DNA from: Flavobacteriales bacterium | GTDB taxonomy: Bacteria; Bacteroidota; Bacteroidia; Flavobacteriales_F; PHOS-HE28 | Assembly (NCBI GenBank): GCA_016704485.1 | Contig: JADJAA010000001.1 | Coordinates: 992,001 to 1,056,000 of the forward strand | DNA length: 64,000 nt | Reading direction: 5' to 3' | In this document: piece by piece, positions 12,851-19,103 of the stretch | How the letters are laid out: each line of letters starts with the position of its first letter | Numbering within the stretch: position 1 is the stretch's first letter | Made by a program: the position numbers and the translations under genes | Notes under the pieces: generated by a model | Told to the model about the DNA's origin: nothing | Seen by the model: the letters and a program-made list of their open reading frames with translations, nothing else | The model's database searches: none

Positions 12851-14211
12851 TCCGAGAAGAAGCCGTACCGGCAACCTGTACCTCCCCCTCCGTTGATGAT
12901 GGCCAAGGAGAACACATCCGAGGTGTTGCTAACAATGAACGCTTGGTTCACCGGCACCTGTGTGGTGTTGTATTGGATACGCGCGGCCATCCACTCACCT
13001 CCAGTTCCTGGTACCGTTTGAAATGCCGCACCCGGTATCGTTGCCGTACCGGGTCCTGTTACTACGAAGTCGTTCTGCGATCCATTCCGGACCAAAAGAT
13101 TCAAAAAGAATGCTTCGCTTGTACTTCGCGTGAAACTCAACTGCGTACTACCCGCACAATTCAGTGGTGGGAGAATCGCCATGCCTTGTTCGCAACCGAA
13201 GCCGGTGACGTGGATGGCATAAAGTGGCTTTGATCCACTGACGTACGCTGCATTGTTGCCACCACTTGGCAAGTAATCCATATCGTGGCGGTAATACTGG
13301 CCCGCGAATAGCGTGGCCACGGGGATGGGACTGCCGTCGATGTACACTTGCGTATTGTTCTGCACGGCCATCACGAATAGCGACTCGTCACCAGTGGCGT
13401 TCAAGGCGCCCTTCACTGCGACGTAATCGGTACCAAGGATGTTCACCGGGACGATCTGGTCCAACATCAGGTCGTAGCAACCGCCCGAAGGGTTGTGGTT
13501 ACTGTCGTCCTTGATGGAGATCGCGACCGGTTTATCCGAAAGCACAACAGCCCCTGAAGGGTGCGTGGTAGGATCCGTGTGATTGGTGCCTGTCCATGCA
13601 CAGGAATAGGTCTGGCCTATGTTAAGATCTACCGTGAACGGCGTGAGTGCTGGGTGACCGTCCACCGGAACCGGTGAGTAGATCATCACTACGGTGTTGT
13701 TCTCAGTAGCAACGATATCGAACGATGCGTAAGCCTTGTTCGGCGCAGCATACCCATGGTTGTAAAAGGGTGCGTGCTTATGCAGTGGGATGTAGAACTC
13801 CGTACCAAGGCCGTTGGCCCCTTTCAGAGCTGCGATGTCAGGATTGTTCGTGTAGCTCGGCTCGTAGTAGCAGGTGATGTTCGACGTTGCGGAAATTCGG
13901 AGACCCGTGTTCAAAACGGTGTTCGTAGGCCGCGTCTCCAATTCGACCTTCAACAAAGTGAGGTCATATCGCTGAGCCGAGTTGGCAGCCAAGTTCAATA
14001 CGATCGGGACACCGCCATTGAAAGCCGGGTTGGCAGGCTGGGAAATGGTGACCACTGCCGGCTGGCCCAACGTTGTTACGTTGATGAAGATCGGCTGGTC
14101 ACCATGTGAAGCGGTGACTTCCGGCGGTGCCAACCAGAATTCGGTTCCGGTCTGTGCGATGAGTTGCCCGGTCAAAAGCAACGCAAGCACGAAAAATAGT
14201 GCCTTTTTCAT
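1..14211 (-). CDS. Giant secreted repeat protein (IgGFc-binding-like N-terminus plus ~49 Ig-like 88-aa repeats), partial
   Basis: The minus frame is open from the ATG at 14211 to base 1, giving 4,737 codons with the 3' end outside the window. Residues 1-20 (MKKALFFVLALLLTGQLIAQ) form a signal peptide. Residues about 21-450 resemble the IgGFc-binding N-terminal region of Bacteroidota surface proteins: TGTEFWLAPP near the start, then segments such as SDKPVAISIKDD and the DQIVPVNILGTDY region. From about residue 455 the protein is tandem 88-aa repeats with the signatures NAGxDxxxCANN, GGxWSGGxGTF, LNATYTPTAAE and TLTLTSTGNGNC. Each repeat carries two conserved cysteines, one in CANN and one in GNC, which may form a disulfide (inference). 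An adhesin or surface-filament role is inferred; a C-terminal T9SS sorting domain would be expected beyond the left edge. No Shine-Dalgarno is visible. The 147-bp upstream gap is shared with a divergent histidine kinase. Confidence 0.9.
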   Translation of the reverse strand, partial: MKKALFFVLALLLTGQLIAQTGTEFWLAPPEVTASHGDQPIFINVTTLGQPAVVTISQPANPAFNGGVPIVLNLAANSAQRYDLTLLKVELETRPTNTVLNTGLRISATSNITCYYEPSYTNNPDIAALKGANGLGTEFYIPLHKHAPFYNHGYAAPNKAYASFDIVATENNTVVMIYSPVPVDGHPALTPFTVDLNIGQTYSCAWTGTNHTDPTTHPSGAVVLSDKPVAISIKDDSNHNPSGGCYDLMLDQIVPVNILGTDYVAVKGALNATGDESLFVMAVQNNTQVYIDGSPIPVATLFAGQYYRHDMDYLPSGGNNAAYVSGSKPLYAIHVTGFGCEQGMAILPPLNCAGSTQLSFTRSTSEAFFLNLLVRNGSQNDFVVTGPGTATIPGAAFQTVPGTGGEWMAARIQYNTTQVPVNQAFIVSNTSDVFSLAIINGGGGTGCRYGFFSEFSGRIDISAGSDQTRCAGDSVVLAGTVSGGSTTGIWTTTGSGTFAPSETALNASYHPSIGDLAIGAVTLTLTSTGPCEPVDDAMVVTFSPKPIPNAGPDQSVCRNNAVVQLAGSMLNAVGGVWTGGAGAFLPSNSNLNATYTPTAAELTAGQVWIKLTSTGNGVCSAVPDSMLVTFTPTPTANAGPDQTRCANNSLVQLNGAFTVATGGVWSGGSGSFDPSTTNMSAQYTPDAAEVSSGSVTLTMTTTGNGNCVAVNDQVLINFTAAPVVNAGAAVSLCANNAVVTLNGSVTGATGGAWSGGAGSYTPDNTTLNATYTPTAAEIAAGTLTLTLSSTGNGNCVPVTSNKVITFTPAPTVNAGANGTVCANNADITLAGSFTLATGAVWSGGTGTYSPNNTTMNAVYTPSAAERTAGTVILTLTTVGNANCNAVSANVSYAITPAPTANAGVDQTLCANNAVATLNGSFTVATGGVWSGGAGSFDPSTTNMGAQYTPTPGEISSGSVILTLTTTGIGGCLAVTDQVRLNFTAAPVVSAGSAVSVCANNVLVALNGSVTGATGGAWSGGTGSFNPNANTLNASYTPSAAEIAAGTVTLTLSSTGNGNCNAVPSSKVITITSAPVVSAGSNGTVCTNNSVIALNGSVIGATGGIWSGGTGTYNPNNTTLNATYTPSAAERTAGTVTLTLTSAGNGNCNAVASNVTYTITPAPTANAGADQSLCTNNPVASLGGSVTIATGGIWSGGAGTFAPSTTNLNATYTPTAAEIASGLVTLTLTTTGNGTCIAVIDQVQLNFTPSPAADAGADLSLCRNNASVALGGSVTVATGGIWSGGAGSYTPNNTTLNATYTPTPGELAAGTLTLTLTTTGTGNCNAVADSRVITFTPSPTVNAGPNATVCANNSNITLAGAFTVSTGAQWTGGAGTYNPNNTTMNAVYTPTAAERTAGTVTLTLTTVGNGNCSVVNDQVTFTITPAPTANAGPDRTVCANNAAVALNGSFTIATGGVWSGGAGTFDPSTTNMGAVYTPSAAEITAGIVTLTLTTTGNGSCIAVNDQMVISITDAPTVNAGAAVSLCANNSQVSLSGSVIGATGGIWSGGTGTFNPNNTSLTATYTPTAAEIAGGTLTLTLTSTGNGNCNPVMSNKVITFTPSPIVNAGANGSVCTNNATISLNGSVIGATGAIWSGGTGTYNPNNTTLNAVYTPSAAERTAGTVTLTLTSAGNGNCNAVSSNVTYSITPAPTTNAGADQSLCSNNPVATLNGSFTVATGGIWSGGNGSFSPSTTNMGATYTPTAVEIANGNVTLTLTTTGNGTCIAVTDQVQLSFTASPTANAGPDLTLCRNNASVPMGGLVTIATGGIWSGGAGSFTPNNTTLNATYAPTPAELAAGTLTLTLTTTGNGNCNSVSDSRVITFTPAPTVNAGPNATVCANNSAITLAGAFTVSTGVIWSGGTGTYNPNNTSTNAVYTPSAAERAAGTATLTLTTVGNGNCSAVSDQVTFTITPAPTANAGLDRTVCANNVAVALNGSFMIATGGIWSGGAGTFDPSTTNMGAIYTPSAAEITAGIVTLTLTTSGNGTCNAVTDQMVISITDAPTVNAGAPVSLCANNAQVSLNGSVFGATGGAWTGGSGTFAPNNTTLSATYTPSASDLAAGTVTLTLTSTGNGNCNPVSSARIITFTPAPTVNAGPDASVCSNNANITLAGAFTGATGAIWSGGTGTYNPNNTTLNAVYTPSAAERIAGTVTLTLSTVGNGSCNAVGDAVTFTITPSPTVNAGVDRTVCANNVAVTLSGSSTVATGGMWSGGNGTFDPSTTNMSAIYTASAAEIANGSVTLTLTTTGIGNCVAVTDQMTINFTAAPVVNAGAPVSLCANNAQVSLSGSVTGATGGVWSGGTGTYSPNNSTLTATYTPTAGEIAGGTLTLTLTSTGNGTCNPVQSSRVINFTPAPSVNAGPNGTVCANSSAITLAGSQSGATGAVWSGGTGTYNPNNATLNAVYTPSAAERTAGTVTLTLTTVGNGNCNAVSDQVTYSITPSPTANAGPDQSRCANNAVATLTGSVTVATGGVWSGGAGAFTPSTTNLNATYTPTAAEIATGSVTLTLTTTGNNNCVAVLDQITIDFTPAPVANAGTPVSICVNNPQVTMTGSVSGAPGGIWSGGLGSFTPNNTTLNAVYTPTPAELAAGTLTLTLTTTGNSNCNAVTSTRTITFTPAPVVDAGANGTVCSNASLITLNGSVSGATGAIWSGGAGVFTPNNATLNTTYQPTTAERNAGTVTLTLTSAGNGNCNAVSDQVTFSITPAPTANAGVDQSLCSNNAVATMNGSFTVATGGIWSGGAGTFSPSATLMNATYTPTASEISNGSVTLTLTTTGNNNCVAVADQVLISFTPSPSVDAGIDVSVCRNNAAVSLSGTVGVATGGIWSGGAGSFTPNNTTLNATYTPTPAELALGTLTLTLTSTGNGNCNAVSDSKVITFTPAPTVDAGANGTVCANNSAITLAGALTGASGVTWSGGTGTYNPNNTTLNAVYTPSAAERTAGTVTLTLTTTGNGNCNAVNDQVTYSITAAPTANAGADRVLCANNAATGLSGAFSIATGGIWSGGAGTFDPSTTNMSAIYTPTAAEIAAGSVTLTLTTTGNGLCNAVTDQVLLTFTDPPSANAGANVTRCANNAAVALGGSVVVATGGTWTGGTGTFSPNANTLNATYNPGAGDLAAGQVTLTLTTTGNGNCAPATSTKIITYTPAPIVNAGTNGSVCANAAAIALNGTVTGAVGGVWSGGAGSFSPNNITLNATYTPTAAEITAGTVTLTLTSAGNGLCNAVTNNVTYTITPAPTVNAGVDQSVCGNNATATLAAVITVATGVQWSGGTGVYSPGSTAQNITYSPSPIEVVNGSVTLIATTTGNGTCAAVNDAVTITYTQAPIANAGPDQTVSSNNANTTLAGSFSIATGAQWTGGAGTYNPNSTTMNAVYSPTPAEIAAGSVTLTLITTGNASCSPATDQMTITFGAAPTANAGPDQTVCANNPALQLNGGITIATGGIWSGGTGTYNPGNSALNAIYTPSAAEITAGTVTLTLTSVGNGNSNPVSDQITITITPAPIVNAGVNINTCANQSTAQLTGVVNNATGGVWSGGSGTFNPSNTNLNATYTPTLGEIAAGTVTLTLSSTGNGLCNGVSDQVLITIAPAPVVNAGVDQTVCANNSNVQMAGSVSNAGGGIWSGGTGTFSPSINALNAVYTPSTSELANGSVTITLSSTGNGSCASVSDQMTIFFSQSPVVNAGLDRTVCANDPTVILNGSVTIATGGVWSGGGISFTPNATTLNATYLPSPAEVALGTATLTLTSSGNGLCNSVNDQMVITIIASPSANAGSNIAVCSNNAQVQLGGSVSGAGGGQWSGGAGTFTPSIASLNASYTPTPAEVAAGTMTLTLTTIGNGNCVPVSDNVLITFTASPTASAGTDGVRCANNAGIQLNGSVTVANGGTWSGAGGTFTPNANALNATYAPSAGELAAGQVTLTLTTTGNNGCTAVNDAVSYTFTPAPTANAGSDLNSCANNASVALNGAITVATGGLWTGGSGGFSPNNTALNATYVPSAAEIAAGTATLTLTTVGNGLCSAVSDQVVVTIAPSPIVDAGTAQSVCANNATLQLNGSVLNAAGGIWTGGGIFSPSSSALNATYTPSAAEIAAGVATLTLTSTENGLCSQVSDQVAITITPAPVVEAGAGGVYCMNNSIIQLAGSITVASGGTWSGAQGGFSPNANTLNAVYTPSAGELAAGSVTLTLTSTGNNGCIAVSDVVSYTFTPAPTANAGSDLFSCANNAAVALNGAITVATGALWSGGNGTFTPNNAALNASYMPSVSEIAAGTVSLTLTTVGNGTCSPVSDQVVITITPSPIVDAGAALTSCANNPAAQLAGSVQNATGGIWSGAGTFSPSAANLSAIYTPSAAEVLAGSATITLTSTGNGLCNAVADQVVLTITAAPIVEAGTPQSLCANNAVVHLGGQVINATGGTWSGGAGAFMPNASALNAAYTPSAAEIASGQVWLFLTSTGNGGCLSSRDSVQVQFTPAPTVNAGPDAHICANAAQVSLNGVITVATGGLWTGGTGSYTPGNTALNATYFPSAAEIASGQFTLVLRSTGNGNCTVVRDSLIVLVDPVPVVNAGPDQQICANNSNVQLNGFVGNAPGGAWSGGAGIFFPSNTMLATQYAPTAAEIAAGSLTLTLSSTGTAFCPAVTDQMTIVFTGSPIASAGNDLQICANNSAVQLTGNVTNASGASWTGGSGAFAPNANVLSPVYTPSAGELA

Positions 14212-14358
14212 TCCAGTAAGTTCAATCCGGCCCATGAGTAGTGGACCGATGCCGTTCTACGCCACCATCGACGAAAAGGTTATTCCCGGTGGACCGATCA
14301 AGACTTCTGCCACATCAGTAGCGTACTTTGGCGCGGCCCTTGCGGCTTGCTCTTTCGA

Positions 14359-17300
14359 ATGCGGCGCACTCTTCTATTACTTCTTATCGGCTTTCTTTTC
14401 GCTGTGCTCGCTTGGACCGTTCATGAGCCGGATGCAGCCGAGCAGGCTATTGGAGAGTCGCACCGCATTCAAAAGTTAATGGACCAAGGCGCAGTTGCGC
14501 TCGATCACTCCGCGGGATCAGAATTAACCAATCTTGTTCGGACAGGGGCTGATGAGTGGATGCGGGACCGCACCGCCCCTTTGGCCCAGGAACGCGAGCG
14601 TAATGGCACCATATACTTCGGTCTGTACAAAGACAGTTTGATCTGTTGGACAGGTGCGCCACCCATGGAACCGCGTTTGTTCCGAGGAGAAATGGGTAGA
14701 CACCTAAAACTTTTCAATGGACTTTACATCCATGCTTCAGCACGTGAAGGTGACCTGGAGTTGCATGCGCTCCGCCCCGTATGGTCCACACCACCGATGG
14801 AGAACCGCTATATGCAGAGCGGTTTTCACCCTTCATTGAACGCACCGAATGGTCTGTTCGCGATGTTGTTAGGAACAGAAGGTCCTGAGGTGAAGGACGC
14901 GGCAGGTAAGACCATGTTCCGCGTCGCCTGGCGCGATGGGGCGCTTGAAATGGGCAATTGGGTCTGGATACGCCTATTGCTTGCCTCAATGGCCATTGCC
15001 TTTAGCATTTCCGCGTTGTGGCATTGGTCAATGCAACGTGTCATCTCCGGATACCGCTGGTCAGGCATCTTTTTATTCGGGGGAATATTAGTTGCCGTGC
15101 GACTGCTGTATCTCTATTGGGCACCGGATTCACCATTGAACCGATTGGTGTTTTTCGATCCTGCGCTATATGCCGCCTCAGCTCGTTTCCCTTCACTTGG
15201 AGACCTCTTCATTAATGCTTCACTCTTGGCCTTGATCGCTGCTTTTGTAAGGACAGCACTAAGGCGAAGCGCCAGTTCCATTATTCGACCTGCACATGTC
15301 GTAATTGGTTTTTCCATAAGTCTGATACATGCTGCATGGGTCACTCATTTGTTCATTGGCTTAGTGAATGACAGCAGTGTGGACCTTGACCTTTACCACG
15401 TGCAAGAACTCAGTTCGATCAGTGCATTGGCATTACTGAGCATAGCGCTACTCTTCGGTTCATGGGTGTTGCTCACTTCAGCCATTCTTGAACAAATTAT
15501 TCCCAACGCACCGGTCAGAACCGTTGCCATTGCAGGCTCCCTTATACTCGGCTTGAGCACACTGGTCCATCATGTTATAGGGGTTTATGATACACTCCTG
15601 TTCCTTTGGCCCGTTCCCTTATTCTTCGTTCTATTGTGGGGCATTGGCCGTACACCTGGTTTTGGGAAGGTCTTGCTTGGAGTTGCTCTGGTGGCGGGAA
15701 TTAGCGCTCACGTTCTTACGAAATATACGCGCAACCGCGAGCATCGCGAAAGGCAGGTGCTTGCCGAACGACTTGCAGTGCGTGAAGACCCTGTTGTTGA
15801 ATTGATGTTCCGGGAATTGGCGCCCAGGTTGCGAGAAGCGGATGACCTGTACGGTATGCTCAGCGGGCTATCGCCATGCGGTTCAGTGGAATTGGACCAA
15901 CGTGTTCGTCAGCGCTTCTTCAATGGATATTGGGAACGATACGATGTTCGCTTGTTCGCATTTGGGCCAGATGGCCAGGCGCTTTGTGCGACCGATCCGG
16001 ATCCTCCGAAAAGCTTCGGAAGCTCACAAAGTGCCTTCACGCTTCCAACGGTTGCCGTGGACATGCCCGACCTCTTCATGCAGGAGCAGCCGGGGCAAAC
16101 AGCTTTTTATCATGCACGTGTAGCCGTAATGCCGAACGACAGTGCCGCTCCTGCACAGTTAGTCATCGAACTACACCCACGTTCTGCAACACAAGGATTG
16201 GGGTTTCCGGACCTGCTGTTAGGTGGAGACGACCCATTAATGCGACGCGCGGATCGATACGCGGTAGCGCGCTATGAAAATAGCGAACTCGTGGACCGCT
16301 CAGGTGCAACACCTTATTCGTTGCATTGGGACCGCAAACTTGACGAAGATGGACTACTCTGGTATGCGGATGACGGATATGAACAACTAGCGATCGGCGA
16401 TCCCAACGGAACATTGTTGGTCCTGGGCCTGCTGGAACCGGACCTCACAGATCAAGCCACCACGTTCAGTTACCTCTTCGCCCTTTTCAGCATCCTCGTG
16501 GCACTGGTATTCCTGTTGGATACCATGATCCGTTCCAACGGTATTCCGCCAATGGGCATTGGAGCAAAAGTGAGGGTAGCATTGGGCTTTTTCGCATTGG
16601 TGGGTCTCGTGTACTTCGGAGTGGGTACGCAGCGATTGCTCACGCGGCAATACATACAACGCTTTGAGGCCATGATCATGGAAAAAGCACGTTCGGTGCA
16701 TGCAGAGCTGCAGCAGAAATTCGTTGGAGAAACCGTTCTGAACGGCGATCACGCCGCCTATTTGGATCACCTTCTCAGCAGAGCAAGTAACGTGTTCTTT
16801 ACGGATATTACGCTGTACGATGTGCATGGTTCACTGCTCGCCACATCTCGCCCACAGATCTTTGCAGCAGGTCTTCTTGGCAAGAAGATGGACCCTGACG
16901 CATATCGGAACGTGGTGCTGAACAATGCCAGTTCATTCGTCCAGGAAGAAGCGATCGGCAACGCTAAATTCCTTTCGGCGTACATGCCACTCCGCGATCG
17001 TAACGGATTGGTACTTGCCTATATCGCACTTCCGTCCTTTGCTGATCAAGCGCAACAGGAAGTGGAGCGTAACGGCGTTTTGGTCGCAGTGGTAAATCTT
17101 TTCGTGTTGCTCTTTGCGTTAAGTGTTCTTGTAGCTGTATTCATCAGTAATTGGACAACACGCCCACTTGATCTTTTAAAGCGATCGCTAAGTGCAGTAG
17201 CGCTTGGTGGTACCAACCGACCCATTCGCTATCGCGGACAGGATGAAGTGGGGCAACTCGTTGAAGTATACAACCGCAAGGTGGACGAACTGCGTGAGAG

Positions 17301-17994
17301 TGCCGAAAAATTAGCGCGAAGTGAGCGAGAGACCGCATGGCGCGAAATGGCCCAGCAGGTTGCACACGAGATCAAGAATCCGCTTACGCCCATGAAGCTG
17401 AGCATACAACACTTCCAACGCACATGGGCGCCCGATGCACCGGATGCCGAAGCGAAGTTGGATCGCTTCAGTACGGGGATGGTACAACAGATCGAAGTGC
17501 TTAGTGGCATTGCCAATGCATTCGGTGATTTCGCACGGATGCCACGTGCCAAGCCAGAGGACCTCGACCTCGGTGAGGTGGCCGAGATGGCGCTTTCCGT
17601 ATTCAATGGTACGCCGAACGTTCACTTCGAATTAGAGCGGAACACCGCTGACCCATTGCTCATCCATGCGGATCGTGAGCAACTCCTTCGTGTCTTCAAC
17701 AACCTATTGAAGAATGCCATGCAAGCCGTTCCGGATGAACGCGTTGCCCACATCTCGGTAACACTCCGCCGCGAAAAAACCCTTGCTGTCGCCGAGGTAA
17801 AAGACAACGGGGTCGGTATTGAAGAAGCCGACCGCGAACGCATCTTCCAACCAAACTTCACCACCAAGAGCAGCGGTATGGGCCTAGGTCTCGCCATGGT
17901 GTTGCGCATTGTTGAAGCTGCTGGCGGCACTGTTACATTCACTACGAACGTAGGCGTGGGAACAACATTCGTTCTGAAGCTGCCGTTGAGGTAG
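14359..17994 (+). CDS. NtrY-like multi-pass membrane sensor histidine kinase
   Basis: This is an ATP-dependent autokinase of a two-component system, acting at the inner membrane. The ATG at 14359 (MRRTLLLLL) is preferred to the in-frame TTG at 14347, giving 1,211 aa. The order is: an N-terminal membrane segment; an extracytoplasmic region of about 190 residues; a block of several membrane helices (about residues 195-460); a second soluble region; two more helices; a PDC-like sensor region; a helix; then HAMP (TRPLDLL onward). The H-box is AHEIKNPLTPMKLS with His1003, typical of NtrY-type kinases. The N-box (NNLLKNAMQAV) and G-boxes (DNGVGI, GMGLGLAM) of the HATPase domain are intact. No response regulator is adjacent, so its partner is unknown. 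The unusually large sensor portion, with two extracytoplasmic regions, is notable. The giant adhesin gene starts divergently 147 bp upstream; a regulatory link is only a guess. Confidence 0.88.
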   Translation: MRRTLLLLLIGFLFAVLAWTVHEPDAAEQAIGESHRIQKLMDQGAVALDHSAGSELTNLVRTGADEWMRDRTAPLAQERERNGTIYFGLYKDSLICWTGAPPMEPRLFRGEMGRHLKLFNGLYIHASAREGDLELHALRPVWSTPPMENRYMQSGFHPSLNAPNGLFAMLLGTEGPEVKDAAGKTMFRVAWRDGALEMGNWVWIRLLLASMAIAFSISALWHWSMQRVISGYRWSGIFLFGGILVAVRLLYLYWAPDSPLNRLVFFDPALYAASARFPSLGDLFINASLLALIAAFVRTALRRSASSIIRPAHVVIGFSISLIHAAWVTHLFIGLVNDSSVDLDLYHVQELSSISALALLSIALLFGSWVLLTSAILEQIIPNAPVRTVAIAGSLILGLSTLVHHVIGVYDTLLFLWPVPLFFVLLWGIGRTPGFGKVLLGVALVAGISAHVLTKYTRNREHRERQVLAERLAVREDPVVELMFRELAPRLREADDLYGMLSGLSPCGSVELDQRVRQRFFNGYWERYDVRLFAFGPDGQALCATDPDPPKSFGSSQSAFTLPTVAVDMPDLFMQEQPGQTAFYHARVAVMPNDSAAPAQLVIELHPRSATQGLGFPDLLLGGDDPLMRRADRYAVARYENSELVDRSGATPYSLHWDRKLDEDGLLWYADDGYEQLAIGDPNGTLLVLGLLEPDLTDQATTFSYLFALFSILVALVFLLDTMIRSNGIPPMGIGAKVRVALGFFALVGLVYFGVGTQRLLTRQYIQRFEAMIMEKARSVHAELQQKFVGETVLNGDHAAYLDHLLSRASNVFFTDITLYDVHGSLLATSRPQIFAAGLLGKKMDPDAYRNVVLNNASSFVQEEAIGNAKFLSAYMPLRDRNGLVLAYIALPSFADQAQQEVERNGVLVAVVNLFVLLFALSVLVAVFISNWTTRPLDLLKRSLSAVALGGTNRPIRYRGQDEVGQLVEVYNRKVDELRESAEKLARSERETAWREMAQQVAHEIKNPLTPMKLSIQHFQRTWAPDAPDAEAKLDRFSTGMVQQIEVLSGIANAFGDFARMPRAKPEDLDLGEVAEMALSVFNGTPNVHFELERNTADPLLIHADREQLLRVFNNLLKNAMQAVPDERVAHISVTLRREKTLAVAEVKDNGVGIEEADRERIFQPNFTTKSSGMGLGLAMVLRIVEAAGGTVTFTTNVGVGTTFVLKLPLR

Positions 17995-18115
17995 CGCTTA
18001 AAGTGGTCTATGTCCAAGGTCCTTTTAGGGTAGCATTCACGCATTGTTATTGGCTCGGTACATTTGCCCAAGTGATCAGGATCAATTTTTCTGATCATCT
18101 AATTTTCTGATTGAC

Positions 18116-18892
18116 ATGTCCAACCTTCTTATCGATAACAAAGACCACGTTCGCGTGATCACCATCAACCGGCCTGATCAGTTGAATGCCCTTAACCGCG
18201 CAACCATTGCGGAATTGGATAGCGCATTGAACGACGCCGAAGCCGACAAGAGCGTTCGCGTGGTGATCATAACTGGTACCGGTGCCAAAGCGTTTGTTGC
18301 TGGTGCCGACATAAAAGAGTTCGCCGATTTCAGCACGGCCGATGGCAAAGCACTGAGCGCAGATGGCCATAATAAACTCTTCGATCATGCAGAACGATTG
18401 AACAAACCAGTGATCGCGGCGGTGAACGGTTTTGCACTTGGCGGCGGACTGGAATTGGCTATGAGCTGCCATTTCCGGATAGCAAGTGAGACCGCACGCA
18501 TGGGATTGCCCGAAGTAACATTGGGTGTTATTCCGGGTTACGGCGGCACACAACGTTTACCGCGTTTGGTCGGCAAAGGCAAGGCCATGGAAATGATCTT
18601 CACCGGTGGCATGATCAACGCTGCCGATGCACTGCAATGGGGACTAGTGAACCAAGTGGTGCCTTCGGATCAATTATTGAGCACGTGTATGGAACTAGCG
18701 AGTAGGATCTCGCGCAACAGTCCTACCGCTTTAGCTGCGGCCATACGCGCGGTGAATGCCGGTTACGAGCACGGCGCAAACGGCATGGATCGTGAGATCG
18801 AGGAATTCGGTAAGTGCTTCGGTACGCCCGATTTTGTGGAGGGGACCACAGCTTTCATGGAAAAACGGAAGGCTGAGTTCAAGGGTAGGTAG
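18116..18892 (+). CDS. Enoyl-CoA hydratase/isomerase family protein (crotonase)
   Basis: A cytosolic crotonase of 258 aa, the normal family length. It is expected to hydrate trans-2-enoyl-CoA to 3-hydroxyacyl-CoA in beta-oxidation or a related acyl-CoA pathway. The oxyanion-hole segments AGADIKEF (62-69) and GFALGGGLELA (105-115) are present. Both catalytic glutamates of true hydratases are visible, Glu113 (GLE) and Glu133 (LPE), followed by GVIPGYGGTQRL. This supports hydratase over other crotonase activities, although chain length and pathway cannot be told from sequence. The ATG at 18116 is preceded by an A/T-rich stretch rather than a Shine-Dalgarno. The gene stands alone between the histidine kinase and the flippase gene. 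Confidence 0.9.
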   Translation: MSNLLIDNKDHVRVITINRPDQLNALNRATIAELDSALNDAEADKSVRVVIITGTGAKAFVAGADIKEFADFSTADGKALSADGHNKLFDHAERLNKPVIAAVNGFALGGGLELAMSCHFRIASETARMGLPEVTLGVIPGYGGTQRLPRLVGKGKAMEMIFTGGMINAADALQWGLVNQVVPSDQLLSTCMELASRISRNSPTALAAAIRAVNAGYEHGANGMDREIEEFGKCFGTPDFVEGTTAFMEKRKAEFKGR

Positions 18893-19103
18893 AACGCTGA
18901 TGACGCTGACGTGTATGATATGGTAAGATCTGAAATGAAGATCTATTTCAACTCTATCGATCAATTATGCATTCTCTTTTTCAGCAATCCTTTGAAAGAT
19001 AAGGCGAATGCATGGCCCGCTACCGAAGCTCCACTTTAAGCATGTCGTTATCATTTCTAGATCATAATGATCAGCTTTAACTGCGTTCCATTTACCTTTT
19101 AAT

